DNA of 64,000 nucleotides from Polycyclovorans sp. (GTDB taxonomy: Bacteria > Pseudomonadota > Gammaproteobacteria > Nevskiales > Nevskiaceae), in NCBI GenBank assembly GCA_002706265.1, contig PAKU01000029.1, positions 124,001 to 188,000 of the forward strand, read 5' to 3'. How positions within the stretch are numbered: the stretch's first letter is position 1; every line of letters begins with the position of its first letter. Made by a program: the position numbers and the translations under genes. Shown here one piece after another: positions 51,425 to 59,924 of this stretch. Below the pieces are notes generated by a model. That model was not told the DNA's origin and did no database searches. It worked only from the letters and a program-made list of their open reading frames with translations.

Positions 51425-51972
51425 TGCCCCTGCTCCATTTGCTCGTTGGGCCTAACGGGTCCGGGAAAACGACGTTCTACGAGCAGGTGCTGGGACCTGC
51501 CACAGGCTTGCCTTTCATGAATGCCGACGTCATCGCTCGGGAACTTTGGCCAAGCCCGGATCACGATCGCTCCTATGAGGCGGCGAAAATCGCCGCGCAA
51601 CGTCGTGATGAGCTGATCGCGCGTCGGCGATCCTTTATTGCCGGGACCGTCTGCTCCCATCCTTCCAGAATCCAGCTGATACGCCGGGCGCAGCAGGCCG
51701 ACTTTCTGGTGGTGGTACACGTGGTACTGGTGCCCCTGGCCTTGTCGATGCGGCGTGTTGAAGCACGGGTGCGGCACGGCGGGCAGGATGCGCCGGTGGT
51801 CACGCAACAAGAACGCTTTCACCGATGGTGGCCACTGGTCGCCGACGCATTGCGTTCGGCTGACGAGGGCTTCGTGTATGACAACGGCACGGCGAAGGCG
51901 CCGTATCGGGTCGTGGCGCACTTCGAGAATGGAAAGCTGATTGGCGACGCGCACTGGCCGCGCTGGTCTTAA
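51424..51972 (+). CDS. Zeta-toxin-like P-loop kinase
   Basis: 182 aa. Walker A is LLVGPNGSGKTTFYE (K15), the catalytic-type aspartate is in FMNADVIARE (D35), and RRVEARVRHGGQDAP holds the conserved arginine region. Zeta/PezT toxins phosphorylate UDP-N-acetylglucosamine and block wall synthesis; shorter zeta-like proteins may have other substrates. The usual F-x-x-E-T-V segment reads FIAGTV, with glycine at residue 74 in place of glutamate. This could weaken the enzyme. It stands next to a tRNA cluster. Confidence 0.82.
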   Translation: MPLLHLLVGPNGSGKTTFYEQVLGPATGLPFMNADVIARELWPSPDHDRSYEAAKIAAQRRDELIARRRSFIAGTVCSHPSRIQLIRRAQQADFLVVVHVVLVPLALSMRRVEARVRHGGQDAPVVTQQERFHRWWPLVADALRSADEGFVYDNGTAKAPYRVVAHFENGKLIGDAHWPRWS

Positions 51973-52041
51973 CTCGGCACGCTGTTGCAAGCCGTCGCGA
52001 GGCGCCCGGATGGGGCGGCCATACGCGGTCGAAATAAAAAT

Positions 52042-52118
52042 TGGTGCGCTCGGAGAGATTCGAACTCCCGACCCCTTAGTTCGTAGCCAAGTGCTCTATC
52101 CAGCTGAGCTACGAGCGC
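52042..52118 (-). tRNA. tRNA-Arg (anticodon ACG)
   Basis: 77 nt including an encoded CCA end. The acceptor GCGCTCG pairs with CGAGCGC, the D-arm is AGCTCAGCTGGATAGAGC-like, the anticodon loop is CTACGAA and the T-arm has GTTCGAATC. Identical copy at 52279-52355. Confidence 0.97.
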
Positions 52119-52152
52119 ACAAAACAGCCTTTGCAACAGTGCTCCGCGATGA

Positions 52153-52244
52153 TGGCGGAGAGAGAGGGATTCGAACCCTCGATAGGGGATAAACCCTATA
52201 CTCCCTTAGCAGGGGAGCGCCTTCGTCCACTCGGCCATCTCTCC
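52153..52244 (-). tRNA. tRNA-Ser (anticodon GCT)
   Basis: 92 nt including CCA. Acceptor GGAGAGA pairs with TCTCTCC, the anticodon loop is CTGCTAA, a long variable arm (AGTATAGGG/CCCTATC region) marks a class II tRNA, and the T-arm has GTTCGAATC. Confidence 0.97.
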
Positions 52245-52278
52245 GGCGCAACGGTCTTGCCTTCGGGGTGCTATGACA

Positions 52279-52355
52279 TGGTGCGCTCGGAGAGATTCGA
52301 ACTCCCGACCCCTTAGTTCGTAGCCAAGTGCTCTATCCAGCTGAGCTACGAGCGC
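52279..52355 (-). tRNA. tRNA-Arg (anticodon ACG), second copy
   Basis: 77 nt, identical to the copy at 52042-52118, with encoded CCA. It is the first tRNA of the Arg-Ser-Arg cluster behind csrA. Confidence 0.97.
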
Positions 52356-52428
52356 GTGTCATCGGCACCTGCCGAAGGGGCGCGATTGTAGCCGCGCGGG
52401 GGTCAGGGGTCAAAGCAATTCGGCACTT

Positions 52429-52611
52429 TCAATCGTTGCCATCGTCGCCCTTGCGTTCGATGCGTTCTCCCAGTTCCGTGCGGCGCACGGCAACGTCCTT
52501 GGGCGCCTCGATGCCGAGGCGAATCTGCCCGCCCTTGACGGCCAGCACGGTCACGCAAACGCCCTCACCGATGGTGATCGATTCACCCACCTTGCGGGTC
52601 AAGATCAGCAT
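52429..52611 (-). CDS. csrA: Carbon storage regulator CsrA
   Basis: Small RNA-binding dimer that controls translation by covering GGA-containing ribosome sites. 60 aa: [15 protein letters not shown] at the start, [20 protein letters not shown] in the middle with the RNA-contact residues, and a charged tail ERKGDDGND. It sits between lysC and the tRNA cluster, a common order in Gammaproteobacteria. Confidence 0.97.
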   Translation of the reverse strand: MLILTRKVGESITIGEGVCVTVLAVKGGQIRLGIEAPKDVAVRRTELGERIERKGDDGND

Positions 52612-52662
52612 TCAGGCGCCCGTGGTGGGCGTCCATGCCGGGCACAAGGGGCACGACGGGTG

Positions 52663-52680
52663 CCTGCCGCGCGCGGCAGG
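52663..52680. repeat. 18-bp perfect palindrome upstream of csrA
   Basis: CCTGCCGCG followed by CGCGGCAGG, in the 103 nt gap between the lysC stop and the csrA start. It may be a lysC terminator stem without a T-run, or a leader hairpin of csrA. Confidence 0.5.
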
Positions 52681-52714
52681 GTGGGTGCAACCCCGCGGTG
52701 GCCGAACGCCGCGG

Positions 52715-53938
52715 TCAGACCGGCGCCGTCTCAAGGCCAAAGGCCTTGTGCAAGGTCCGCACCGCAAGCTCGAGGTACATCTCTTCGATGACCACCGAAA
52801 TCTTGATCTCGGACGTCGAGATCATGCGGATGTTGATGCCCGCCGCCGCCAGGGCCTTGAACATCTGGCTGGCGATGCCGGCGTGGCTGCGCATGCCCAC
52901 GCCCACCACCGACACCTTGGCGATCTCGGTTGATCCGGTCACGCCCTTGGCGCCCAGTTCCGCGGCGATGCGCTGCATGATCTCCAGGCCGCGCTCATAG
53001 TCGTTCTTGTGCACGGTGAAGGTGAAGTCGGTGGTGCCGTCGGCGGCCACGTTCTGCACGATCATGTCGATCTCGACATTGGCATCGCCCACCGGGCCGA
53101 GAATGGCGGCGGCGATACCCGGGCGATCGGGCACGCCGGTGACGGTCAACTGGGCCTCGTCACGGTTGAACGCGATGCCAGAGATCAGGGGGTCTTCCAC
53201 GTGGTTTTCCTCAAGCGTGATCAGCGTGCCCGGGCCGTCTTTGAACGTCGACAGCACCCGTAGCGGAACTTTGTACTTGCCGGCGAATTCCACCGAGCGA
53301 ATCTGCAACACCTTGGAGCCAAGACTGGCCAGCTCCAGCATTTCTTCAAACGTGATCTTGTCGAGCCGTCGCGCCTTGGGCTCGACCCGCGGATCGGTGG
53401 TGTAAACGCCGTCCACATCGGTGTAGATCTGGCATTCATCGGCCTTCAGGGCGGCGGCCAGCGCCACGCCGGTGGTGTCTGACCCGCCACGGCCCAGGGT
53501 GGTCACCGAACCTTCGCCGGTAATGCCCTGAAAACCCGCGACCACGGGCACGATGCCCAGGCGGCAGTCGGCCATCAGGCGTTCGGGGTCGATCTTCTGG
53601 ATGCGGGCTTTCCGGTGTGCGGCATCGGTGTGGATCGGCACCTGCCATCCGGTGTAGGAGCGGGCTTTCACGCCCTGGGTTTCGAGTGCCAGCGCCAGCA
53701 GGCTGATGGTGACCTGCTCGCCGGTGGCCAGAATCTGGTCAAACTCACGCGCGCTGCCGCGCGGGTTGATTTCTTTGGCCAGCTTGGTCAGCCGGTCGGT
53801 CTCGCCGCTCATTGCCGAGACCACGACCACGACCTGATCGCCGCGCGCGATAAAGCCGGCAACCTTGGCCGCCACATGCTGGATGCGCTCCACCGAGCCC
53901 ATCGACGTGCCGCCGTACTTCTGAACAATCAGTGCCAT
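52715..53938 (-). CDS. lysC: Aspartate kinase
   Basis: Phosphorylates aspartate, opening lysine/threonine/methionine synthesis. 407 aa, the monofunctional size. KYGGTSMGSVERIQ at the N-terminus, VTTLGRGGSDTTGVALAAAL for substrate binding, DVDGVYTTDPR, then two ACT domains (from about residue 265) for amino-acid feedback. An internal start for a beta subunit is possible but not evident. The ATG directly abuts the alaS stop (TAA-ATG). Confidence 0.97.
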   Translation of the reverse strand: MALIVQKYGGTSMGSVERIQHVAAKVAGFIARGDQVVVVVSAMSGETDRLTKLAKEINPRGSAREFDQILATGEQVTISLLALALETQGVKARSYTGWQVPIHTDAAHRKARIQKIDPERLMADCRLGIVPVVAGFQGITGEGSVTTLGRGGSDTTGVALAAALKADECQIYTDVDGVYTTDPRVEPKARRLDKITFEEMLELASLGSKVLQIRSVEFAGKYKVPLRVLSTFKDGPGTLITLEENHVEDPLISGIAFNRDEAQLTVTGVPDRPGIAAAILGPVGDANVEIDMIVQNVAADGTTDFTFTVHKNDYERGLEIMQRIAAELGAKGVTGSTEIAKVSVVGVGMRSHAGIASQMFKALAAAGINIRMISTSEIKISVVIEEMYLELAVRTLHKAFGLETAPV

Positions 53939-56548
53939 TTAGAGCACGCCCTCCACGTGGGCGTAGACCGAGTCCAAGGCCGCTGGCAAGGCAGCGGCGT
54001 CCGTTCCACCGGCCTGCGCCATGTCCGGCCGGCCGCCCCCCTTGCCGCCCACCTGCGCGGCCACCGCCTTGATCAGATCGCCGGCCTTGATGCGGCCGGT
54101 CAAATCCTGCGTGACCCCGGCAATCAGGCTGACCTTGTCGCCGTCGGCCGCGCCCAGCACCACGATGCCGCTGCCCAGTTTGTTCTTGAGTTGATCCTGC
54201 AGGTCGCGCAGGTCGTTGCCGCTCACGCCATCGACCTGCGCGGCCAGCACCTTCACGCCCTTGATGTCGCGCGCCTGGCTGGCCAGGTCGCCGCTGGCGG
54301 CGCCGGCCAGCTTGCCCTTGAGGGCGGCCACTTCTTTCTCCAGCGCCCGGGTGCGTTCCAGTTGCGCATCGATTTTCTCGACCAGATCGTCACGGCCACC
54401 GCGTACCCGCTCGGCGGCGGCCTTCAGGGTTGATTCCAGATGCCGCAAATGGTCCAGCGCGTTCTCGCCGGTGATGGCTTCCACGCGGCGAATGCCCGAA
54501 GCCACCCCGCCTTCCGACACGATTTTGAACAGGCCGATGTCGCCGGTGCGGCCCACGTGCGTGCCGCCGCACAGCTCGGTGCTGAAGTCGCCCATCGTGA
54601 GCACGCGCACTTCGTCGCCATATTTTTCGCCGAACAGCGCCATGGCCCCGCTGGCAATGGCGTCGTCATAGCCCATCAGTGCGGCCTGTACCGGCACGTT
54701 GGCGAGAATGGCGCGGTTGACGCGATTCTCGATCTCGGTGATTTCATCGGCCGTGACCGGCTGAGGGTGCGAGAAATCGAAGCGGGTTTTCGCGGCATCG
54801 ACCAAAGAGCCTTTTTGCGCCACGTGCTCACCCAGCACGTCACGCAGCGCGCGGTGCAACAGGTGCGTGGCAGAGTGATTGCGCATCGAGGCACGGCGCA
54901 GGCTTTCGGTGACTTCGGCGGTCACCGCATCCCCCACGCTCAGCACGCCCTCGGCAAGCCGGCCGTGATGGCCGAACACACCGCCCTTGATCTTGAGCGT
55001 GTCCTCCACCTGAAACGTGTTGATGCGCCCCACATCGCCCACCTGCCCGCCCGACTCGGCATAAAACGGCGTGCGGTCCAGCACCAACACACCGGTCTCG
55101 CCGGCCTGCAATGCCGCCACCGGCTGGCCGTCGCGGAACAGGCCGACCACGGTGGCCTCGGCCTTCAGATGGTCGTAGCCGACAAATTCGGTCGCCGCGC
55201 CCTCGTAGCTCAACTTGGCGTCGGCTTTGAAGCCGCTGGCCGCCCGCGCCCGATTGCGCTGCGCGGTCATCTCGCGTTCGTAGCCGTCGAGATCGAGGGT
55301 CAGCCCGCGCTCGCGGGCAATGTCGGCGGTCAGGTCCACCGGGAAGCCGTAGGTGTCGTAAAGCTTGAACACCACCTCGCCGGGAATCTGCTGCGCGCTC
55401 AAACCCGCAATGGCGTCGTCCAGCAGCTTCATGCCCTTGTCCAGGGTGGTGGCAAACGCGTCTTCTTCGGCGCGAATGGTTTTTTCCAGCCACGCCTGCT
55501 TGGCGAGCAGTTCGGGGTAACCCTCGCCCATCGCGCGGCCCAGCGGCGCCACCAGCGTGTGGAAGAACGCGTCGTCCAGCCCCAGCTTGTAACCGTGGCG
55601 AATGGCGCGACGCATGATCCGCCGCAGCACGTAGCCGCGCCCTTCATTGCCCGGCAGCACGCCGTCGAGCATCAGGAAGCTGGTGGCGCGAATGTGGTCG
55701 GCAATCACCTTCTGCGAAGCACTGTCGTAAGGCTTCTGCCCCGCCAGCGCGGCGATGGCCTCGATGAGCATGCGGAAGCTGTCGATCTGGTAGTTGTCGT
55801 GGGTGCCCTGCATCAGCGCCGAGATGCGCTCCAGACCCATGCCGGTGTCGACACTGGGCTTGGGCAGCGGCGTCATGCGGCCGTCTGCGTGGCGCTCGAA
55901 CTGCATGAACACCACGTTCCAGATTTCAATCCAGCGGTCGCCGTCTTCATCCGGCGAACCGGGCGGCCCGCCCGGAATGTGGTCGCCGTGGTCGTAGAAA
56001 ATCTCGGTGCACGGCCCGCAGGGGCCGGTGTCGCCCATGGTCCAGAAGTTGTCGCTGGCGTACTCGGCGCCTTTGTTGTCGCCGATGCGCACAATGCGGT
56101 CGGCCGGCACGCCCACAACGTCTTTCCACAGCGCGTAGGCCTCTTCGTCGGTGTGGTAAATCGTCACCAGCAGCCGCGCCGGGTCGATCCCCAGCCAGTC
56201 CTTCGAGGTAATGAATTCCCAAGCCCAGGGAATGGCGTCCTGCTTGAAATAATCGCCAAAACTGAAGTTGCCCAGCATCTCGAAAAACGTGTGGTGCCGC
56301 GCGGTGTAGCCCACGTTCTCGAGATCGTTGTGCTTGCCGCCGGCGCGCACGCACTTCTGGCTGCTGGCGGCGCGGCTGTAGGGGCGCTGGTCCTGCCCGG
56401 TAAACACGTCCTTGAACGGCACCATGCCGGCATTGGTGAACAGCAGCGTCGGGTCATTGCCCGGCACCAGCGGCGCCGACGGCACCACGGTGTGCTGCTT
56501 GGACTCAAAAAACGCCAAAAACCTGGCGCGCACGTCGTTGCTGTTCAT
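53939..56548 (-). CDS. alaS: Alanyl-tRNA synthetase
   Basis: Charges tRNA-Ala. 869 aa, normal length. Catalytic domain begins [19 protein letters not shown] and includes [13 protein letters not shown]; the editing domain has [11 protein letters not shown] (zinc-binding His pair) and the later [10 protein letters not shown] cysteine/histidine; a coiled coil and the C-Ala domain follow. ATG at 56548 was chosen because the family begins there; the extra 9 codons upstream come from remnants of the neighbouring island. Downstream synteny with lysC and csrA is native. Confidence 0.97.
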   Translation of the reverse strand: MNSNDVRARFLAFFESKQHTVVPSAPLVPGNDPTLLFTNAGMVPFKDVFTGQDQRPYSRAASSQKCVRAGGKHNDLENVGYTARHHTFFEMLGNFSFGDYFKQDAIPWAWEFITSKDWLGIDPARLLVTIYHTDEEAYALWKDVVGVPADRIVRIGDNKGAEYASDNFWTMGDTGPCGPCTEIFYDHGDHIPGGPPGSPDEDGDRWIEIWNVVFMQFERHADGRMTPLPKPSVDTGMGLERISALMQGTHDNYQIDSFRMLIEAIAALAGQKPYDSASQKVIADHIRATSFLMLDGVLPGNEGRGYVLRRIMRRAIRHGYKLGLDDAFFHTLVAPLGRAMGEGYPELLAKQAWLEKTIRAEEDAFATTLDKGMKLLDDAIAGLSAQQIPGEVVFKLYDTYGFPVDLTADIARERGLTLDLDGYEREMTAQRNRARAASGFKADAKLSYEGAATEFVGYDHLKAEATVVGLFRDGQPVAALQAGETGVLVLDRTPFYAESGGQVGDVGRINTFQVEDTLKIKGGVFGHHGRLAEGVLSVGDAVTAEVTESLRRASMRNHSATHLLHRALRDVLGEHVAQKGSLVDAAKTRFDFSHPQPVTADEITEIENRVNRAILANVPVQAALMGYDDAIASGAMALFGEKYGDEVRVLTMGDFSTELCGGTHVGRTGDIGLFKIVSEGGVASGIRRVEAITGENALDHLRHLESTLKAAAERVRGGRDDLVEKIDAQLERTRALEKEVAALKGKLAGAASGDLASQARDIKGVKVLAAQVDGVSGNDLRDLQDQLKNKLGSGIVVLGAADGDKVSLIAGVTQDLTGRIKAGDLIKAVAAQVGGKGGGRPDMAQAGGTDAAALPAALDSVYAHVEGVL

Positions 56549-56757
56549 GCGGGCAGCCGCGAAAAAAGGTCGCATAGCTTAAGGAAGCGGCGTCCAAACC
56601 GCACGTTGGAGCCGATTGCCGAAAACCCCACTGGCCGCTGATCGTGCCGGGCGGATTTCAAATAATCGCGGAAGTCATCCGCGTTCATCGCCCCGCGCAG
56701 TTGGTCGGCGATGGCCCAGAGCGTCTTGCCGAGCTGCTTTTGATCTTTGTCGTTCAC
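56545..56757 (-). pseudogene. hsdM 5' fragment (type I methyltransferase remnant)
   Basis: 70 codons. The first 32 residues (NDKDQKQLGKTLWAIADQL, then RGAMNADDFRDY) match the start of type I modification subunits, which are normally about 500 aa. After DDFRDY the sequence changes to unrelated LKSARHDQRP and ends inside the alaS start region. All catalytic motifs are missing, so this is a dead remnant. It starts with GTG overlapping the stop of the preceding small gene (GTGA). Confidence 0.8.
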
Positions 56758-56957
56758 TTTGTACTCGCAGCCTGCTTGGCAAGTTCTTCACGCAGCACCT
56801 CGGGCGGAATGCGAACAGTCGGGCCGTCTCTCGAGATTACGAGGCAGGTGTTGGTCTTAATGGCGATCTCGCGGGCCAGCCGTGCTGCGCGCTGCATGGC
56901 CGCAACGGAGGCACGGAGATCGGGGTTTTTTGCTTCGGAGATGGGCCGCATGCTCAT
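56754..56957 (-). CDS. Small protein of the type I RM island, function unknown
   Basis: 67 aa, charged and helical with REIAIKTNTCLVISRDGP near the middle and PPEVLREELAKQAA at the end. Small proteins like this occur next to hsdM in some type I RM loci; that is from memory. It is tightly coupled to the hsdM remnant (GTGA) and its ATG overlaps the stop of the rhuM remnant (ATGA). It appears intact. No known domain was recognised. Confidence 0.6.
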   Translation of the reverse strand: MSMRPISEAKNPDLRASVAAMQRAARLAREIAIKTNTCLVISRDGPTVRIPPEVLREELAKQAASTK

Positions 56958-57290
56958 GGCTTCGGTGGTTTTCGATTTCCGAGCTTCTTTTGTAGCGCCA
57001 TCAGCTCCGCATCATCCGCCTGAACTGCACGCCGCGCGGCGAGCGCACGCGGTAGCCCACGGCGAGGATGGCATCGAGGTTGTAGAGGTTGACCGGCCGC
57101 TGGGCCTCCCGCGCGCCCTCGATTTGAACTGTCAAGGAATCCTTGACAGTTGCCGCCGGGTCCAACTCCTTGTCCTCAAGGAGGTTTTTCAGGTGCATTC
57201 GAGCTGGGTCAGCCAGACGGTCCGCTGATCCGCCCGCAGCTTGATCTGGCTCTTGCCGTCTTCGGTGGTGTAAAGGATCAGCACTGGACA
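56954..57290 (-). pseudogene. rhuM-like gene remnant, frameshifted
   Basis: Three pieces of a RhuM-type protein are seen in different frames. An N-terminal piece near 57189-57287 reads ILYTTEDGKSQIKLRAD and VWLTQLE. A middle piece near 57010-57190 reads MHLKNLLEDKELDP, TVQIEGAREAQRPV and YNLDAILAVGYRVRSPRG. A short C-terminal piece, about 56954-57020, reads ADDAELMALQKKLGN. RhuM genes often lie inside type I RM loci. Deletions and shifts make it non-functional. Confidence 0.75.
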
Positions 57291-57295
57291 TTCCC

Positions 57296-57355
57296 GGGAG
57301 CGCCGACGTCCTCGTCGGCTCTTGAACCCATGCCGGCGGGGACGCCGGCGCTCCC
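57296..57355. repeat. REP pair module A (60 bp inverted repeat)
   Basis: Left arm of 24 nt starts GGGAGC and folds as GCCGACG-TCCT-CGTCGGC. Right arm of 24 nt folds as GCCGGCG-GGGA-CGCCGGC and ends GCTCCC. A 12 nt centre separates them. GGAG-headed inverted hairpins next to a RAYT gene define a REP/BIME element. This copy overlaps the 3' end of the RAYT frame. Confidence 0.9.
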
Positions 57356-57919
57356 AGCGCTCGACCACGGCCATTCTTCGGCCGCACCACAGAGACCAGC
57401 CGCTACGGGGTTCTGATGAATGTAGTTAACGGAACTGAGATAGTGCTTTTCATCGCGGATGTAGCGATCCCAATACTCCCGCATCCAAAACCTTTCGCCT
57501 TCGCGGATATCCAGTCCCAGCCTCGCACGGTTGCGCAGCACCCAGCGCGCCGTGAAGGATTTCCAGCCTTGCACGATCGAGGCGAGATCCCCCAGCGGCT
57601 CGATCAGGACGTGAACGTGATTGGGCATCACGCACCACGCGTGCAGTTGATACCGCTCGCCGTGGAAATGCAGCAACGACGCCTGCACGTATCGCGCTAC
57701 CTCCGGATGGCGTAGCGCACAACACCCCATGCCCGCATCCAGCCAGTGCTCGATCTTCCGTCGTCTGGCGGATTCGCGCACGGCCACCGACACGCTGCGA
57801 AGCTCATCCTCAAGTGCTCGCAGCGTCTCCTGCGGCAAGCTGTCGGCGAGTCGGAAGGTGATGAACTGCAAAAGACCCGGCGTATCGAGGTGCGGCAGAT
57901 AGCCGCGCGAATACCACCT

Positions 57920-58012
57920 GGGAGCGCCGCTGCTGGGAGCGCCCCCGTCCCTGGGAGCGCCGACGTCCTCGTCGGCCGTTGAACAACTGCCGGCGGGGAC
58001 GCCGGCGCTCCC
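57920..58012. repeat. REP module B plus two truncated heads
   Basis: A full 60 bp module at 57953-58012 has the same arms as module A with a different 12 nt centre. Two extra GGGAGCGCC heads stand at 57920-57928 and 57935-57943. It overlaps the 5' end of the RAYT frame, so RAYT is bracketed by REP pairs in the same orientation. Confidence 0.9.
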
Positions 58013-58267
58013 GGGGTTGCTCACGCCCCGGCCTCTGCGGGCGAGGGAAAGAGCTGCTGCATGAGCCCGTTCTTGTGGGTCTCGATCCTGAGCGGCACGA
58101 ACGCGGAGTCTTCGGCCTGCCGTTCGGCTTGAATGCTCTGGAACAGGCCGTGATATTCGATCGCCTCGTTGATCGAGGCCGTGGCGAACAGCGCGTTGAA
58201 GCAGCGGCTGTGGGTGGCGGTGTCGTGCTTGGCCAAGATGGCCTCGACCACGGCGCGCTTCGGGGTC

Positions 58268-58345
58268 GGGAGCGCCGACGTCCCTGGGAGCGCCGACGTC
58301 CTCGCCGGCTTCTTGCCCTCTGCCGGCGAGGACGCCGGCGCTCCC
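58268..58345. repeat. REP module C inside hsdR
   Basis: A full 60 bp module at 58286-58345 with small arm changes (CGCCGGC on the left, GCGAGGACGC on the right), preceded by an 18 nt half-copy at 58268-58285. It is read through in frame by the hsdR remnant. Confidence 0.9.
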
Positions 58346-58686
58346 GGAGACGCTCCCAGGGAGTAGTCCACGTGAAAGCGCAGGACGTTCTTGTCCTCAA
58401 TGGCGTGGGTGATGGTGTAGGCGTGCAGCTCGCGCTGGAACAAGTCTTCGGTGGTACGCAGCGAGGCCTGGTCGCCGGTGATCTGCTGGCGCGAGGCGTT
58501 GGCATCGAAAATGGGCGTTCCGGTAAAGCCGAAGAGCTGCGCGCGGGGAAAGAACTCCTTGATGGCCTGGTGGTTGTCGCCGAATTGCGAGCGGTGGCAT
58601 TCGTCGAAGATGAAGACGATGCGTTTGGTCGCCAGCGGGGCGAGGCGTTCGCGGTAGCTCGGGTACGCGCCGCGATGGGCGCGACT

Positions 58687-58710
58687 GCCGACGGGGACGT
58701 CGGCGCTCCC
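58687..58710. repeat. REP single arm D inside hsdR
   Basis: Exactly one 24 nt right arm (GCCGACG-GGGA-CGTCGGC then GCTCCC). It encodes the GSADVPVGS insertion between KLGLALS and the downstream SYRERLAP of hsdR. Confidence 0.85.
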
Positions 58711-59924
58711 GGAAAGCGCCAAACCGAGCTTCTGGATGGTGGTGACGATGACCTTGTCGGCCTTGTCGTCCGACAGCAGGCGGCGCACGAGCGCGGCGGT
58801 GTTGGTGTTCTCCTCGACGCAGCCTTCCTGAAACTTGTTGAATTCCTCGCGCGTCTGCCGGTCCAGGTCCTTGCGGTCCACCACGAACAGGCATTTATCG
58901 ATCTGGTCGTTCTCCTTGAGCAAGGTGGAGGCCTTGAACGAGGTGAGCGTCTTGCCGCTGCCCGTGGTGTGCCAGATGTAGCCGTTGCCGCAGTTCTGCT
59001 CGATGCAGTCGACGATGGCCTGCACGGCGTAGATCTGGTACGGCCGCATCATCAGCAGCTTCTGCTCGCTCTGGATCAGCACCATGTAGCGGCTGATCAT
59101 GCGGCCCAGCTCGCACTTCTGTAGAAAGCGGTCGGCGAAGTCGTCGAGGTGGCTGACGGGCTTGTTGTCGCGGTCCGCAAAGCGGTAGACCGGCAAGAAG
59201 CGCTCGTCGGCATTGAACGCGAAGTGACGGGCGTTGTTGTTGGCGAAGTAGACCGTATCGGTGCGGTTGCTGACGATGAAGAGCTGCACAAAGCAGAGCA
59301 GCGTGCGGGTGTAGCCGTTGCCGGGGTCGTTCTTGTACTCGACGATCTGCTCCATGGCCCGGCGCGGGTTGACGCTGAGGGTCTTGAGCTCGATCTGCAC
59401 CACCGGCACGCCGTTGATCAGCAGCAGCACGTCGTAACGGTGGTGGCTGTAGTCGGTGTTGATGCGCAGTTGCTGAACGACTTCGAAGTCGTTCTTGCAC
59501 CAGTCCTTGATGTTGACCAAGGTGTAGGTCAGGGGCGTGCCGTCATCGCGGGTGAAGTCGTTTTTCTCGCGCAGGATGCGGGCGGCGGTGAAGACGTCGG
59601 GGAGGGTCAGCTCTTCCAGCAGGCGCTTGAACTCGCCATCGGTGAGGCGGACGCGGTTGAGGGCTTCGAATTTCTGGCGGAAGTTGGCCTCAAGGGTGGC
59701 GCGGTCGTGGATGTCAGGACGCTCGGTGTATTTGAGCCCGCGGAGTTTCTCGATGAAGGCCGATTCGATGTCGCGTTCTTTGACATGGAGCGGCTGCGCC
59801 TGCGGCGCCCGCGGGTAGGTGAATGGGGTGGACATCGCAGACCTGAGCGCGCGCGCACTGAACCGAAGTGTGGCCAGTATAGACAGCCCCTTCCGTTTGC
59901 CCCGAGCGCGGCGCCGGGCGAGCT

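Larger units (their letters stand above)
57278..58024 (-). mobile_element. REP-associated tyrosine transposase (RAYT, TnpA_REP)
   Basis: 248 codons. The core (about residues 37-228) has the Y1-transposase HUH motif in PNHVHVLIEP and the tyrosine region EYWDRYIRDEKHYL followed by YIHQNPVAAGL. RAYTs are thought to mobilise REP palindromes. Both ends of the frame are encoded by REP modules: residues 4-30 read SAGVPAG and ADEDVGAP, and the last 20 repeat the same peptides. No ATG, GTG or TTG lies in frame between the REP and the core, so the start at 58024 (or a rare start) is unsettled. It sits inside the hsd island. Confidence 0.85.
58021..59835 (-). pseudogene. Truncated hsdR fused to the hsdS 3' end, with in-frame REP insertions
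   Basis: 604 codons; intact HsdR is about 1,000 aa. N-terminal nuclease region with YDVLLLINGVPVVQIELK, then helicase motor with Walker A HTTGSGKT, FIFDECHRSQF (DECH) and FGFTGTP. The helicase is cut short at about residue 582, and the last 22 residues (ETHKNGLMQQLFPSP) look like the C-terminus of an HsdS specificity subunit. Two REP-derived insertions interrupt it: GSADVPVGS after KLGLALS, and GAPASSPAEGKKPART after VDYSLG. The frame is open throughout, but restriction activity is unlikely. Confidence 0.8.

Noticed and set aside
52042..52355. The two tRNA-Arg copies as attL/attR of an integrated element
   Set aside because: Only tRNA-Ser lies between them and there is no integrase; duplication of the tRNA gene is simpler.
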